Source: Leptolyngbyaceae cyanobacterium T60_A2020_046 (GTDB lineage Bacteria > Cyanobacteriota > Cyanobacteriia > Phormidesmidales > Phormidesmidaceae). From it: DNA of 57,935 nucleotides. The position numbers and the translations under genes were made by a program. Below the pieces are notes generated by a model. The model worked only from the letters and a program-made list of their open reading frames with translations. It had not been told where the DNA came from and ran no database searches. How positions within the stretch are numbered: the first letter of the stretch is position 1; each line of letters opens with the position of its first letter. The stretch spans positions 1-57,935 of the forward strand of contig JACYME010000010.1 in the NCBI GenBank assembly GCA_015272155.1. The letters run 5' to 3'. Below, piece after piece: positions 36,302 to 43,756 of this stretch.

Positions 36302-37011
36302 TGCCGCTATCTCCTTGCTCGTTGCCCTCATCCCCTGCCCCCTTCTCTGGGTGGGAGAAGAGAGGGTAAATCAAAGTCCTGCGCCCTCTGGTAAAGGGAT
36401 TCAGGTGAGGGGTGCAACCCTGGGATGCGCGCACGGCCTAAGCCGCTTCAGCCTCGCCAGCGCTCGAACCCCTCGCTCAAAAAACGTCGTTTTATTGCTC
36501 AAAAACAGAGCGCGACTCCGGTCTTGAAAGCTTTACCATAAAAGACTCAGGCGTAGTTTGCAAACCCGGTCTTAAACACATTATCCCTTGTCTTTAAACC
36601 CTCGCAATACAACACTGAACCCCCCTGAATTTGCGAGAGTTTCTAATACAATAGACCCCCCGCTTCAAGATATAAGTTATTTTTATGTAAAAATAATTAT
36701 TGATAACAATATGCGGTGTCATCTTTGCGCAACCCCAATTGATGAAGCGCTTGCCGACTCCCTGTAGTGCTTTTTTGAAAGGGTTTTGGGGAAATCCTGG
36801 GGTTTCACCTATAAGCCGACACTCTAGGAAATCACGATTTCGATTACGAATCCCATTGACTTATCAGGGTGGATTCTTCACACAGATTTGAGGTTTTCCC
36901 GTACTATCAATGATGGAACACAGCCAAGGCATCGGAGTTGCACCTCAATGCGTGATGGGTGCCTTTGGCTTTATGAAGACGATTGTTTTCATTCGTTGAG
37001 AGGATCGCAAC
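36302..37011. promoter_or_regulatory. Long upstream region of petF with palindrome and leader hairpin
   Basis: 710 nt with no gene I can support. Features: a 7-bp inverted repeat CTCGCAA/TTGCGAG (36601-36607, 36631-36637); a perfect AT palindrome of 9-bp arms at 36677-36696 followed by AATTATTGATAACAAT, which is Fur-box-like; and, 41 nt before the petF start, complementary arms AGCCAAGGCA (36922-36931) and TGCCTTTGGCT (36960-36970) that can form a leader hairpin with a bulged T. A long regulated leader for ferredoxin is plausible. Confidence 0.5.
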
Positions 37012-37311
37012 ATGGCAACTTACAAAGTCACTCTGGTTAACGAAGCTGAGGGCCTGAATCAAACGATTGAGGTCGCTGATGACGAGTACATTTTGGATGC
37101 GGCGGAAGAGCAAGGCATCGACCTGCCCTACTCCTGCCGTGCAGGCGCTTGTTCGACCTGCGCTGGCAAGCTCACCGCTGGCACCGTTGACCAGTCTGAC
37201 CAGTCCTTCTTAGATGATGACCAGATCGAAGCTGGGTTTGTGCTGACCTGCGTCGCTTACCCCACGTCCGACTGCACCATCGAAACCCACAAGGAAGAAG
37301 ATCTCTACTAG
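37012..37311 (+). CDS. petF: Plant-type [2Fe-2S] ferredoxin
   Basis: 99 residues. The cluster ligands are Cys42, Cys47, Cys50 and Cys80 in [13 protein letters not shown] and VLTCVAYP, the exact plant/cyanobacterial spacing. The acidic C-terminal end THKEEDLY binds FNR. It carries electrons from photosystem I to ferredoxin:NADP reductase, nitrite reductase and other acceptors in the cytosol. It is monocistronic with a long upstream region and a strong terminator, and its codon choice looks like that of a highly expressed gene. Confidence 0.97.
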   Translation: MATYKVTLVNEAEGLNQTIEVADDEYILDAAEEQGIDLPYSCRAGACSTCAGKLTAGTVDQSDQSFLDDDQIEAGFVLTCVAYPTSDCTIETHKEEDLY

Positions 37312-37319
37312 GTCTTGTC

Positions 37320-37375
37320 AACGTTCGATTTAGAACGTTACGAGTATGAACCGGGGATCCAATCCCCGGTTTTTT
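37320..37375 (+). terminator. Double hairpin terminator of petF
   Basis: The first hairpin is AACGTTC-GATTTA-GAACGTT (37320-37339). The second is a perfect 10-bp stem (37349-37358 with 37362-37371, CCA loop) leading into a T run ending at 37375. It begins 8 nt after the ferredoxin stop. The second hairpin is the terminator; the first may stabilise the 3' end. Confidence 0.93.
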
Positions 37376-37415
37376 CCCGGTTTGTTGTGGCGGTCAGCCG
37401 CCGTGGCGATCGCGC

Positions 37416-39146
37416 CTACTGTGGGGCCATTTCTGTGGCGGGGGCGTCGTCCGTTGCTGTCGTCGGTTCTGGTGCGTCGGTCGCCGCACTGCCCGCTGCC
37501 CGCTGGTTGGGATCTCGCCAGAAAACTAAGTCATTGCTGATGGGGCGTAGCTCGGTGCCGGGGTAGTAGAACTGGAGGATGCGATCGCTGGGCCAATTCA
37601 GCGCGCCTAGGTTGTAGGCTCCGGTTTGGCTCATGCCGACCCCATGCCCAAAACCCCCGCCAATAAAGCGATAGCCCGTCAGGCGCTGTCCTTCTGGGGT
37701 GGTTTCATACAGTCCGCCCAGGTAAAACAGCAGGCTCAAAGGAGCCGAAAAGGCGCGGATGATTTCGTCCTTTTCGAGGGTGATGACCCCGACATCGGTG
37801 CCCACGTCAAGCTTTTGTACCCGGCCCGAGGCAGCGCGATCTCGCACCTGAATGCGCTGAATGGTGGTGAAGTTGGCGCGGGGATGCTGGCGAGTCTGGA
37901 GATAGCGCTTCAAATCTTGGGTGAGCTGGGTGAGGGAGCTGTCTTCTTGCCAGCGGAAGGTGCGCCAGGTTTCTTCGTTAAAGCCCTGATCAAGGGCGAG
38001 GAAGGCTCTCAGGTTGTCTTCATGGCTGAGGGGGCGTGCCGACAGATCCCATACGTTGCGCACGGAGTCCACCACGGGCCGCAGGTAGGGGCGATCGGGG
38101 CCATTCCACACGTCGCTGAAGGCGGCGGTGACCCCGCCCGCGTTGGAGGAATAGAGGGCGTCTACGAGTTCGCCTTGGTAGGTGAGGACGAGGCCACGGG
38201 TGGCCGCGATCGCGCGATCGCTGATTTCGGCTGAACCTGACAGCCCAAAATACACCTGGCACTGGGTATCGGCACAGAGTTGATAGTCATCGATCTCAAA
38301 GCGGCGCAGGTTGCGCAGCACATAGGTGCGCGCCAAAATGGCCTGGGCCTCAATCGTGGTGCGCGGTGCCCCAAGGCCAATTTCGTAGGGCACCACGCCG
38401 CGCAAATAGGTTTCGATGGGCACTAAATTGACGAGGGTATAAGTGCCGTAGGCGTTGGGCTGAAGCTGGGCATTGCCGCCATAGAGGCGCACGCTGTCTT
38501 GGCGATCGCCGATATTGCGGGTGACGCGCAGCCGTTGATTTTGGGTGGCAATTTGGACGCGATCGCGATTGTAGCGATAGCCATTGGCAATGACCGCCGC
38601 CTGAGGCACGCTCTGGTTGAGGCGACTGTCTAAAAACACCTCGTCGTGGCCCTCGGCCTGCAAGCTGTCGATCAGCAATCGCCGCAGCATCGGCGTGTCG
38701 TACACCTCGCGCTTGGCCCACACCTGCCAACTGCCGGGTTGGGCAATTTCGGTTTCGATGCCGCGCTGCCGCCACTGTTGGGCGCTATCTTCGGCACTTT
38801 CAAAGCTGCGATGGGTGCTGAGCACGACCCATTCTTGCAGTTGGGGTTCTGGGAGCGATCGCGGGGCCGTTTCTACCACCACCCGCGTTGTTGTTACGGT
38901 TTCTGGCTGGCCGTTGGTTTCAAAGCGCAGCGTAATCTGATCACCCGCGAGCGGCTCTAGGATGAGGGTTTCCGTCGCCTCTGCCCCAAACCGCTGCACC
39001 ACGCCAATTTCCAGCACGGGGTTTTGGGCCGCTTGACTCCGCGCGGGCGACTGTCCGGCAAGGGCGAGGCCCAGGGCAAACCCAACCCCCAACAGGGGCC
39101 GTGCCCACTGGGGCAAACGCTGGGGGGGCAGGGGCGATCGCGCCAT
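37416..39146 (-). CDS. SpoIID/LytB-domain exported protein
   Basis: 576 residues from ATG 39146, which follows a GGAGAG site; the frame is open to 39194. A signal peptide (hydrophobic about 14-32, ending near GQSPARSQA) is followed by an N-terminal region with an SPOR-like stretch (about 110-190). The SpoIID domain covers about 230-480: VPIETYLRGVVPYEIGLGAP, EAQAILARTYVLRN, CADTQCQVYFGL, AISATRG-like AIAATRGLVLTYQG, YSSNAGG, and near the end GGGFGHGVGMSQTGAYNLG. SpoIID proteins are lytic transglycosylases acting on denuded peptidoglycan strands. In cyanobacteria the role is probably cell-wall remodelling. Confidence 0.9.
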   Translation of the reverse strand: MARSPLPPQRLPQWARPLLGVGFALGLALAGQSPARSQAAQNPVLEIGVVQRFGAEATETLILEPLAGDQITLRFETNGQPETVTTTRVVVETAPRSLPEPQLQEWVVLSTHRSFESAEDSAQQWRQRGIETEIAQPGSWQVWAKREVYDTPMLRRLLIDSLQAEGHDEVFLDSRLNQSVPQAAVIANGYRYNRDRVQIATQNQRLRVTRNIGDRQDSVRLYGGNAQLQPNAYGTYTLVNLVPIETYLRGVVPYEIGLGAPRTTIEAQAILARTYVLRNLRRFEIDDYQLCADTQCQVYFGLSGSAEISDRAIAATRGLVLTYQGELVDALYSSNAGGVTAAFSDVWNGPDRPYLRPVVDSVRNVWDLSARPLSHEDNLRAFLALDQGFNEETWRTFRWQEDSSLTQLTQDLKRYLQTRQHPRANFTTIQRIQVRDRAASGRVQKLDVGTDVGVITLEKDEIIRAFSAPLSLLFYLGGLYETTPEGQRLTGYRFIGGGFGHGVGMSQTGAYNLGALNWPSDRILQFYYPGTELRPISNDLVFWRDPNQRAAGSAATDAPEPTTATDDAPATEMAPQ

Positions 39147-39375
39147 GATCCAATCTCTCCGTTGGTAAACCTGCCAGCATTCTAGCCGAGTCACTCCCCC
39201 CCATTGCCCAGAACTTTAGTCGTCAGGTTTTGCGAAGGCCCGGTGACTTGGCCCGATAGAATAAACCCTATCCAGACCATCCAGAGGCATGACAGCGGGA
39301 TGATCTCGCTGGGCGGTTAGCTTGCCGTAATGTAGTCTGGCGCTGGTCTGCGTGATGTTGATTATGGCCTTCGTC

Positions 39376-39637
39376 ATGCGCATTGAAGCGTTGCCCATTC
39401 ACCAGATTTGACGCCCCCTTCTATCGCTAAAATGATGCCGCCAAGGTGGAGGCGTTGATGGCCTCGATCGCTGAAATTGGTCTGCAAGAACCCATCGATG
39501 TGTTAGAGGTCGAGGGTGAGTTTTACGGATTTTCGGGCTGCCGTCGCTACAAGGCGTGTTTACGCTTGGGGCACGACAGCATTCGCTGCCGGGTGCGCCG
39601 GGCACCGCGATCGGTGCTCAAGCTGCATCTGGCTTGA
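39376..39637 (+). pseudogene. srx: Sulfiredoxin with nonsense and frameshift lesions
   Basis: The C-terminal 63 residues are sulfiredoxin: VEALMASIAEIGLQEPIDVL, EVEGEFYGFSGCRRY (with the catalytic Cys), RVRRAPRSVLKLHLA. The N-terminal part exists upstream but is broken. ATG 39376 starts MRIEALPIHQI, then TGA (39409-39411) sits where the family has Arg (IRRPLP), so CGA-to-TGA. In the AAAA run 39429-39432 one extra A shifts the frame; deleting it restores LNDAAKVEALM. In addition the GCHR motif reads GCRR, losing a His that helps bind ATP in characterised sulfiredoxins. Sulfiredoxin repairs over-oxidised 2-Cys peroxiredoxins, so loss would be physiologically meaningful. An internal-start fragment (from 39446) could be made but would lack the ATP/Prx-binding N-terminus. 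Confidence 0.85.
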
Positions 39638-39689
39638 CGGCAGCAAACGGCTCAGGGATCAATGGGGGCACTGACGTTTGTCTGTGCCC

Positions 39690-40334
39690 ATGACTGCTCC
39701 CTCGGCTGAGTTTGCCACTGCCACCCTGCGCCGCCTGATGGCGGCTGTCGAGATTCCTAGCTTTCGGGCCTTGAGCCGTGCGGCGGGGGTGTCGCCGTGG
39801 ACGATCGCGCAACTTCGGCAGGGGCGCATTGCTGCCTTGCGGGTGAGCGCGCTCCAGGCGATCGCGGCGGCCTTGGGCCTTTCCGTTGCTGAGGTGCTGG
39901 CCCAGTTTTTACCCGAGGCGGCGAGCCCCGTTGCAGAATCGCGCGATCGCGTAGCGGCCCTCCAGCACGAGTATCAGCGGCTCCAAACTCAGCTTGACAC
40001 CGTGACCCAGGACGCCCGTCAAACTGTCGAACAGAGCATCTTGACCCAGCTTGAGCCGTGGATGCTGCAATGGCCGACGGCTCGCCACGCCGTGAGCCAG
40101 AACCCAGACTTGCCTGCATCGCGACTGATTCCGTTGGTGGCTCCGGTGGAGCACCTGCTGACGATGTGGGGCGTGGAGGCGATCGCCAGCGTCGGCGATG
40201 AAGTGCCCTACGATCCCCACTGTCACCAACTGATGGGTGGCAGTGCGGAGCCGGGGCAACTAGTGCGTGTGCGCTATGTGGGCTATCGCCAGGGCGATCG
40301 CCTGCTCCATCGTGCCAAAGTTAGCCCACTGTAG
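39690..40334 (+). CDS. HTH protein with GrpE-like C-terminal region
   Basis: 214 residues from ATG 39690 (a TTG at 39678 is open). Residues about 10-75 form an XRE-type HTH: LMAAVEIPSFRALSRAAGVS, PWTIAQLRQGRIAALRVSAL, AIAAALGLSVAEVLAQFLP. A coiled coil follows (about 88-125), then the C-terminal region RLIPLVAPVEHLLTMWGVEA, GDEVPYDPHCHQLMGGSAEP and RVRYVGYRQGDRLLHRAKV. The PYDPxxHQ and RYVGYRxGDRLLxRAKV blocks recall the GrpE beta-domain, and similar cyanobacterial proteins are labelled GrpE-like. Whether it binds DnaK or DNA is unknown. It follows the decayed sulfiredoxin by 52 nt on the same strand. Confidence 0.75.
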   Translation: MTAPSAEFATATLRRLMAAVEIPSFRALSRAAGVSPWTIAQLRQGRIAALRVSALQAIAAALGLSVAEVLAQFLPEAASPVAESRDRVAALQHEYQRLQTQLDTVTQDARQTVEQSILTQLEPWMLQWPTARHAVSQNPDLPASRLIPLVAPVEHLLTMWGVEAIASVGDEVPYDPHCHQLMGGSAEPGQLVRVRYVGYRQGDRLLHRAKVSPL

Positions 40335-40533
40335 AGTGCTGGCCCAGCTTGGCGCGTTTGAGTTCTGCGCTGAACCTGGATTCACCCACGGCTTGGGGCG
40401 CAACATCGGGGCGTAGTCTTGCCCGAATTGAATTAGCTCGCGATCGCCCCATGACAGCCGCTGATCTCTGGGTCTGGCCCATGCCCATCAACGAGTCACC
40501 CTCACACGTTCCCGCAATGGCTAACCACCTGAG

Positions 40534-41910
40534 CTAATCTTGCTGCTTCAGGCGCGCCATAAAAAAGCCATCCATGTGGTGGCGATGGGGCCAAATCTTA
40601 ATCCACCCTTCGGCACTGGCAAAGGCCGCCACATCGCTGCCGGGCTCCGGGGGAAAGAGCTGCCAACGGGGATGGGTGCTGAGAAAATGCTTGATTTGAG
40701 CTTCGTTTTCTTGGGGATGCAGGGTGCAGGTGGCATAAACCAGGGTGCCGCCGGGCTTGACCCAAGTCGCTGCCCGGGCCAGCAATTGACGCTGCAAGTC
40801 CACCAGCCCTTGCACGGTGTCGGGGGTTTGTCGCCAGCGGGCATCGGCGTGGCGGTGCAAGGTGCCCAACCCCGAGCAGGGCGCATCGACCAGAACGCGA
40901 TCGCCCTGACCTTCAAATTTAGTCATCGTCGTGCTATCCCCGGTGTAGGGCTTCACGCTTGAGAGGTGTAACCGACTGATGTTCTGTTTCACCTTGTTGA
41001 GGCGAGAGGTGGTGCGATCGCAGGCCCAGACCACCCCGCGATCGCCCATCAGCTCTGCCAGGTGGGTCGTTTTGCCGCCGGGCGCTGCGCAAGCATCGAT
41101 CACCACTTCCCCCGGCTGGGGATCCACCAACGCGCTCACAAGCTGAGCGCTGGCATCCTGCACGACCCACCAGCCCGCTTCATAGCCCGGTAATGTTTGA
41201 ATCGCTCCGACGTGCCCCTTGAGGCGCAGGGCATTGGGCAAATGCGCCAGCCGTTCCGTCGCGATGTGGGCAGCGGCCAACTCAGCCTCCACTGCTTCCA
41301 CTGTCATCTTCAGGCGATTGACGCGCAAATCAATGGAGGGAGGCTGATTCAGACAGTCGCACAAAGCTGGGGTTTCGTCTTTACCTAGGGTGTCGTACCA
41401 GAGCTGCACCATCCAATCAGGAAAGCTGTGTTGCAGTGCGATCGCGGCTACCGGGTCTTCTGGCACACGCAGCGGATCTCCATCGCTCTCTGCCAAACGC
41501 AAATACTGCCGCAAAATTCCGTTGACCACACCGGACAATCGGCCCTGCCCCGTTGCCTTGGCCAGCCCAACGCTGGTGTGTACTGCTGCCGAAGGGGGAA
41601 TGTGGGTGAGATAGCGCAGTTGATAAAAACCAAGATGTAGCACTACCCGCAGGTCGAGGGGCTGCTGCTGGGCGGTTTTCTTCCCGAGTTGATCGATCAG
41701 TGCATCGAGGGTGCGTTGGCGACGCACGACCCCATAGACCAATTCTGTGACTAGGCCGCGATCAACCGCTGAGAGGGAGATTTGGGCGAGGCGACGATGA
41801 AGTACCACATCGGCATAGCCCCCGCGATAAATGTCTTTTAAAGCGTCAAAAGCCAGCCGTCGGGCTGGCAGATAGGTGTCGTCTGTGGCGATTGCGGAAA
41901 GTTCTGGCAC
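40534..41910 (-). CDS. rsmB: 16S rRNA m5C967 methyltransferase
   Basis: 458 residues. An N-terminal NusB-like RNA-binding domain (about 15-150: RRLAFDALKDIYRGGYADVV, DRGLVTELVYGVVRR, LRYLTHIPPSAAVHTSVGLA) precedes the Rossmann methyltransferase domain. SAM-binding DACAAPGGKTTHLAELM, the two catalytic cysteine motifs VDAPCSGLGTLHRHADARW and YATCTLHPQENE, and a C-terminal RHHMDGFFMARL are all present. It methylates C967 of 16S rRNA. It lies 15 nt downstream of a 54-residue membrane protein and shares its transcription direction with petN. Confidence 0.95.
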   Translation of the reverse strand: MPELSAIATDDTYLPARRLAFDALKDIYRGGYADVVLHRRLAQISLSAVDRGLVTELVYGVVRRQRTLDALIDQLGKKTAQQQPLDLRVVLHLGFYQLRYLTHIPPSAAVHTSVGLAKATGQGRLSGVVNGILRQYLRLAESDGDPLRVPEDPVAAIALQHSFPDWMVQLWYDTLGKDETPALCDCLNQPPSIDLRVNRLKMTVEAVEAELAAAHIATERLAHLPNALRLKGHVGAIQTLPGYEAGWWVVQDASAQLVSALVDPQPGEVVIDACAAPGGKTTHLAELMGDRGVVWACDRTTSRLNKVKQNISRLHLSSVKPYTGDSTTMTKFEGQGDRVLVDAPCSGLGTLHRHADARWRQTPDTVQGLVDLQRQLLARAATWVKPGGTLVYATCTLHPQENEAQIKHFLSTHPRWQLFPPEPGSDVAAFASAEGWIKIWPHRHHMDGFFMARLKQQD

Positions 41911-41925
41911 TGAGAGAGGGAGGGG

Positions 41926-42090
41926 CTACTTACGGCGACGCTTCACGGGTTCTTCGGCGTTTTTGCGCCGCCGGCGGTCGCGCCACTCAGCCGCTGTGAG
42001 GTAAACGACGCCACCCGTCACCAACACCATCAGCCCTGCGGCCACAAGTGCCAAGATCGTAAAGGTTTGGGTTTCCAACGCTAAGCTCAT
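41926..42090 (-). CDS. Small single-pass membrane protein (54 aa)
   Basis: A 54-codon frame from ATG 42090 to TAG 41926. Residues 1-8 are polar (MSLALETQ), about 9-32 form a TM helix (TFTILALVAAGLMVLVTGGV), and the rest is strongly basic (EWRDRRRRKN ... VKRRRK). It sits 30 nt downstream of petN and 15 nt upstream of rsmB, all on the minus strand, so an operon is likely. The composition, with short lumenal N-terminus, one helix and a positive cytosolic tail, resembles small subunits of thylakoid complexes, but I do not recognise the family. Codon use is normal and there is no competing gene, which supports it being real. Confidence 0.75.
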   Translation of the reverse strand: MSLALETQTFTILALVAAGLMVLVTGGVVYLTAAEWRDRRRRKNAEEPVKRRRK

Positions 42091-42120
42091 TCCGAATGCA
42101 ACCCCCTGGACGACGTGTGA

Positions 42121-42210
42121 TTAGAACCCGTTGCGGCCCCAAATCACCATCGACAGCGAGAAGGTGAAAACCACCAGCAACGAAACCCAGCCCAAGGTCA
42201 AAATATCCAT
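42121..42210 (-). CDS. petN: Cytochrome b6f complex subunit VIII
   Basis: 29 residues from ATG 42210 to TAA 42121: [20 protein letters not shown] then MVIWGRNGF. Length, the DILTLGWV start and the WGRNG end are diagnostic of PetN. It is a single-helix subunit needed for stability of the dimeric cytochrome b6f complex in the thylakoid membrane. It is divergent from the 151-residue membrane protein at 42291, leaving an 80-nt shared upstream region. Confidence 0.97.
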   Translation of the reverse strand: MDILTLGWVSLLVVFTFSLSMVIWGRNGF

Positions 42211-42290
42211 AGCGATGTCTTAAATCAGGCATTACACGGTGCTTCTTCATCATACGGTAAGACTGTTACCCCCGAGAATGCAGGATTGGA

Positions 42291-42746
42291 ATGAGCACTG
42301 ATACGCAATTTACCGCTGCCGAACGTGTGGAGTCGTTGAAGGCTGCGGCCTTGGGCAGTGGCATCGCCGCTGGTGTGAGTTTGGCGATCGCGGCGGTTCA
42401 TCGTTGGCCCACTCCGGCAGCGCGGTTTCCCCTAGGCGCAGCGACCAGCTTGTCAACTCTGACCCTAGGCATTGCCGTCGCGATCGCGACCTTGTCCGGG
42501 GCGCTCTTTGCGCTGACCTATCGCTACGCCGTTCGCCAAGACACTAACCCGCAGTTGAAAGCAGGCGTCATTCTGGCCTTTGCCCTAGTACGCGGCCTTG
42601 CCCAGGTGAATGTAGGATCTGCGATCGCGCAACATTTTTGGCCCTTTGCCGCTGCCGGGGCGGAGAGTTTGGCCCTGTTTGGGCTGGCGGGGCTGGGGCT
42701 CGATCAAGCTCTGCGCCAGGGTTGGGTGAAGCCTTTTGGGAAATGA
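42291..42746 (+). CDS. Conserved cyanobacterial membrane protein, unknown function
   Basis: 151 residues with about four hydrophobic segments: AALGSGIAAGVSLAIAAVH, LSTLTLGIAVAIATLSGALF, VILAFALVRGLAQVNV and AGAESLALFGLAGLGLDQAL. The polar connection RYAVRQDTNPQLKAGV separates helices 2 and 3. I recognise no enzymatic or transport motif. It is divergent from petN with 80 nt between starts, so the pair may share regulation. It could be an assembly or regulatory membrane protein of the photosynthetic membrane, but that is only guilt by position. Confidence 0.75.
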   Translation: MSTDTQFTAAERVESLKAAALGSGIAAGVSLAIAAVHRWPTPAARFPLGAATSLSTLTLGIAVAIATLSGALFALTYRYAVRQDTNPQLKAGVILAFALVRGLAQVNVGSAIAQHFWPFAAAGAESLALFGLAGLGLDQALRQGWVKPFGK

Positions 42747-42773
42747 AGGGGTAAGAGGGTGAGAGGGTGAGGC

Positions 42774-43463
42774 TTAATTCAGGGGAAAGGGCGTGATGGG
42801 CTGATTGCCGCTGAGGCGATCGCGATCAACTGCGGAAAAGACGCGCTGCTCGGTGTTGGGGGTGCGGAGGCAAGCGAGAATCAGGGCGGCAACATCGGCG
42901 CGGGTAATGCGCCCGGAAATCGTCGGATCTTCGGTCAAAATGCCGGTGCCCGTTGGGGGTTCGGTGGTGAGGCCGCCGGGCCGCACGATGGTGTATCGTA
43001 AGCCGCTGGCTTGAAGGTAGGCTTCGGCTTTTTCCTTTTCTACAAGGGCGGGGCGCAGTGCTGTGAGTACCTGATCCGGTAGTGCTACGACGCTCTCGCC
43101 TGCGCCAATGGACGAGACCAGCACCCAGCGATCGCAGGGCAAGGTCTGGGCCACGTCAATCAAATTGCGGTTTCCTAAATAATCGGAGCGGGGCTGGTCG
43201 CCCATTGCGCCCGTGCCGCCGAGGGTGGAGATGATAGCCAGGGGAGATCGCGCAATCGCGGTCAGTGCGGTCTTGAGTCCTTGACTGTCGAGGGCGTCGG
43301 CCAGGACGACCTGTGCCCCCATTGTCTCTAAATCTGCACGGGAGTTGGGGGTGCGAATCAGGGCGATCGTGGGGATCTCAGCTTCGGTAACTACCTTGAC
43401 GAGTTCTCGGCCTAGCCCTCGCGCAGCGCCTGCAATCAGGACGGTTGTCTCGGCTGTTGTCAT
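42774..43463 (-). CDS. Atypical SDR NAD(P)-binding protein
   Basis: 229 residues from ATG 43463; the frame is open to 43730 but that extension runs through direct repeats and HIP1 clusters and looks non-coding. The dinucleotide-binding motif is VLIAGAARGLGRELVKVVTE, followed by TIALIRTPNSRADLETMGAQ, VVLADALDSQGLKTAL and SPLAIISTLGGTG. WVLVSSIGAGES and YTIVRPGGLTTEPPTGTGIL are also typical of atypical SDRs (SDR_a5/NAD(P)-binding domain 10 group). Related cyanobacterial and plant proteins include Ycf39 and Tic62-like factors. No clear catalytic Tyr-Lys is seen, which is normal for the group. Confidence 0.85.
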   Translation of the reverse strand: MTTAETTVLIAGAARGLGRELVKVVTEAEIPTIALIRTPNSRADLETMGAQVVLADALDSQGLKTALTAIARSPLAIISTLGGTGAMGDQPRSDYLGNRNLIDVAQTLPCDRWVLVSSIGAGESVVALPDQVLTALRPALVEKEKAEAYLQASGLRYTIVRPGGLTTEPPTGTGILTEDPTISGRITRADVAALILACLRTPNTEQRVFSAVDRDRLSGNQPITPFPLN

Positions 43464-43597
43464 GGGGGCATTCCATCCTTGTGAATTGTATTGATGTGAG
43501 TTGTGCTGATCTGGTCTGTGGCTGAATGGGCCTGAGCCCCGATCAAAGGGAACCGAGGCGAATTTGGGGATCGCGATCGCGCGATCGCGGGCACGGT

Positions 43598-43630
43598 CTG
43601 TCCTGAAGCTGTCCTGAAACTGTCCTGAAG
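43598..43630. promoter_or_regulatory. Three tandem 11-bp direct repeats (PhoB/OmpR-type spacing)
   Basis: The unit CTGTCCTGAAG occurs at 43598-43608, as CTGTCCTGAAA at 43609-43619 and again as CTGTCCTGAAG at 43620-43630. The 11-bp period and the CTGTC core are those of binding sites for OmpR/PhoB-family regulators. The site lies about 127 nt before clpP and 135 nt before the divergent SDR gene. Confidence 0.55.
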
Positions 43631-43756
43631 CTCTCCGGTCGAACGGGTTGGGCCGGGGTTGCGGTGGCCGATTGATCAGATGGCGGTTATCCGCCCCCCT
43701 GAGAGAACTCCGCAAAGTAGGTAGAATCAAGACAGCAGTTGATGAAATGGACTTCG

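Noticed and set aside
39409-39411. TGA in the sulfiredoxin gene as a selenocysteine codon
   Set aside because: The family has Arg at that position, there is no SECIS-like context, and an additional frameshift follows 20 nt later.
42774-43730. Extended N-terminus of the SDR gene (to 43730)
   Set aside because: The extra 89 codons cross the 11-bp repeat array and HIP1 clusters and have a low-complexity, charged composition unlike an SDR; the ATG at 43463 directly precedes the Rossmann motif.
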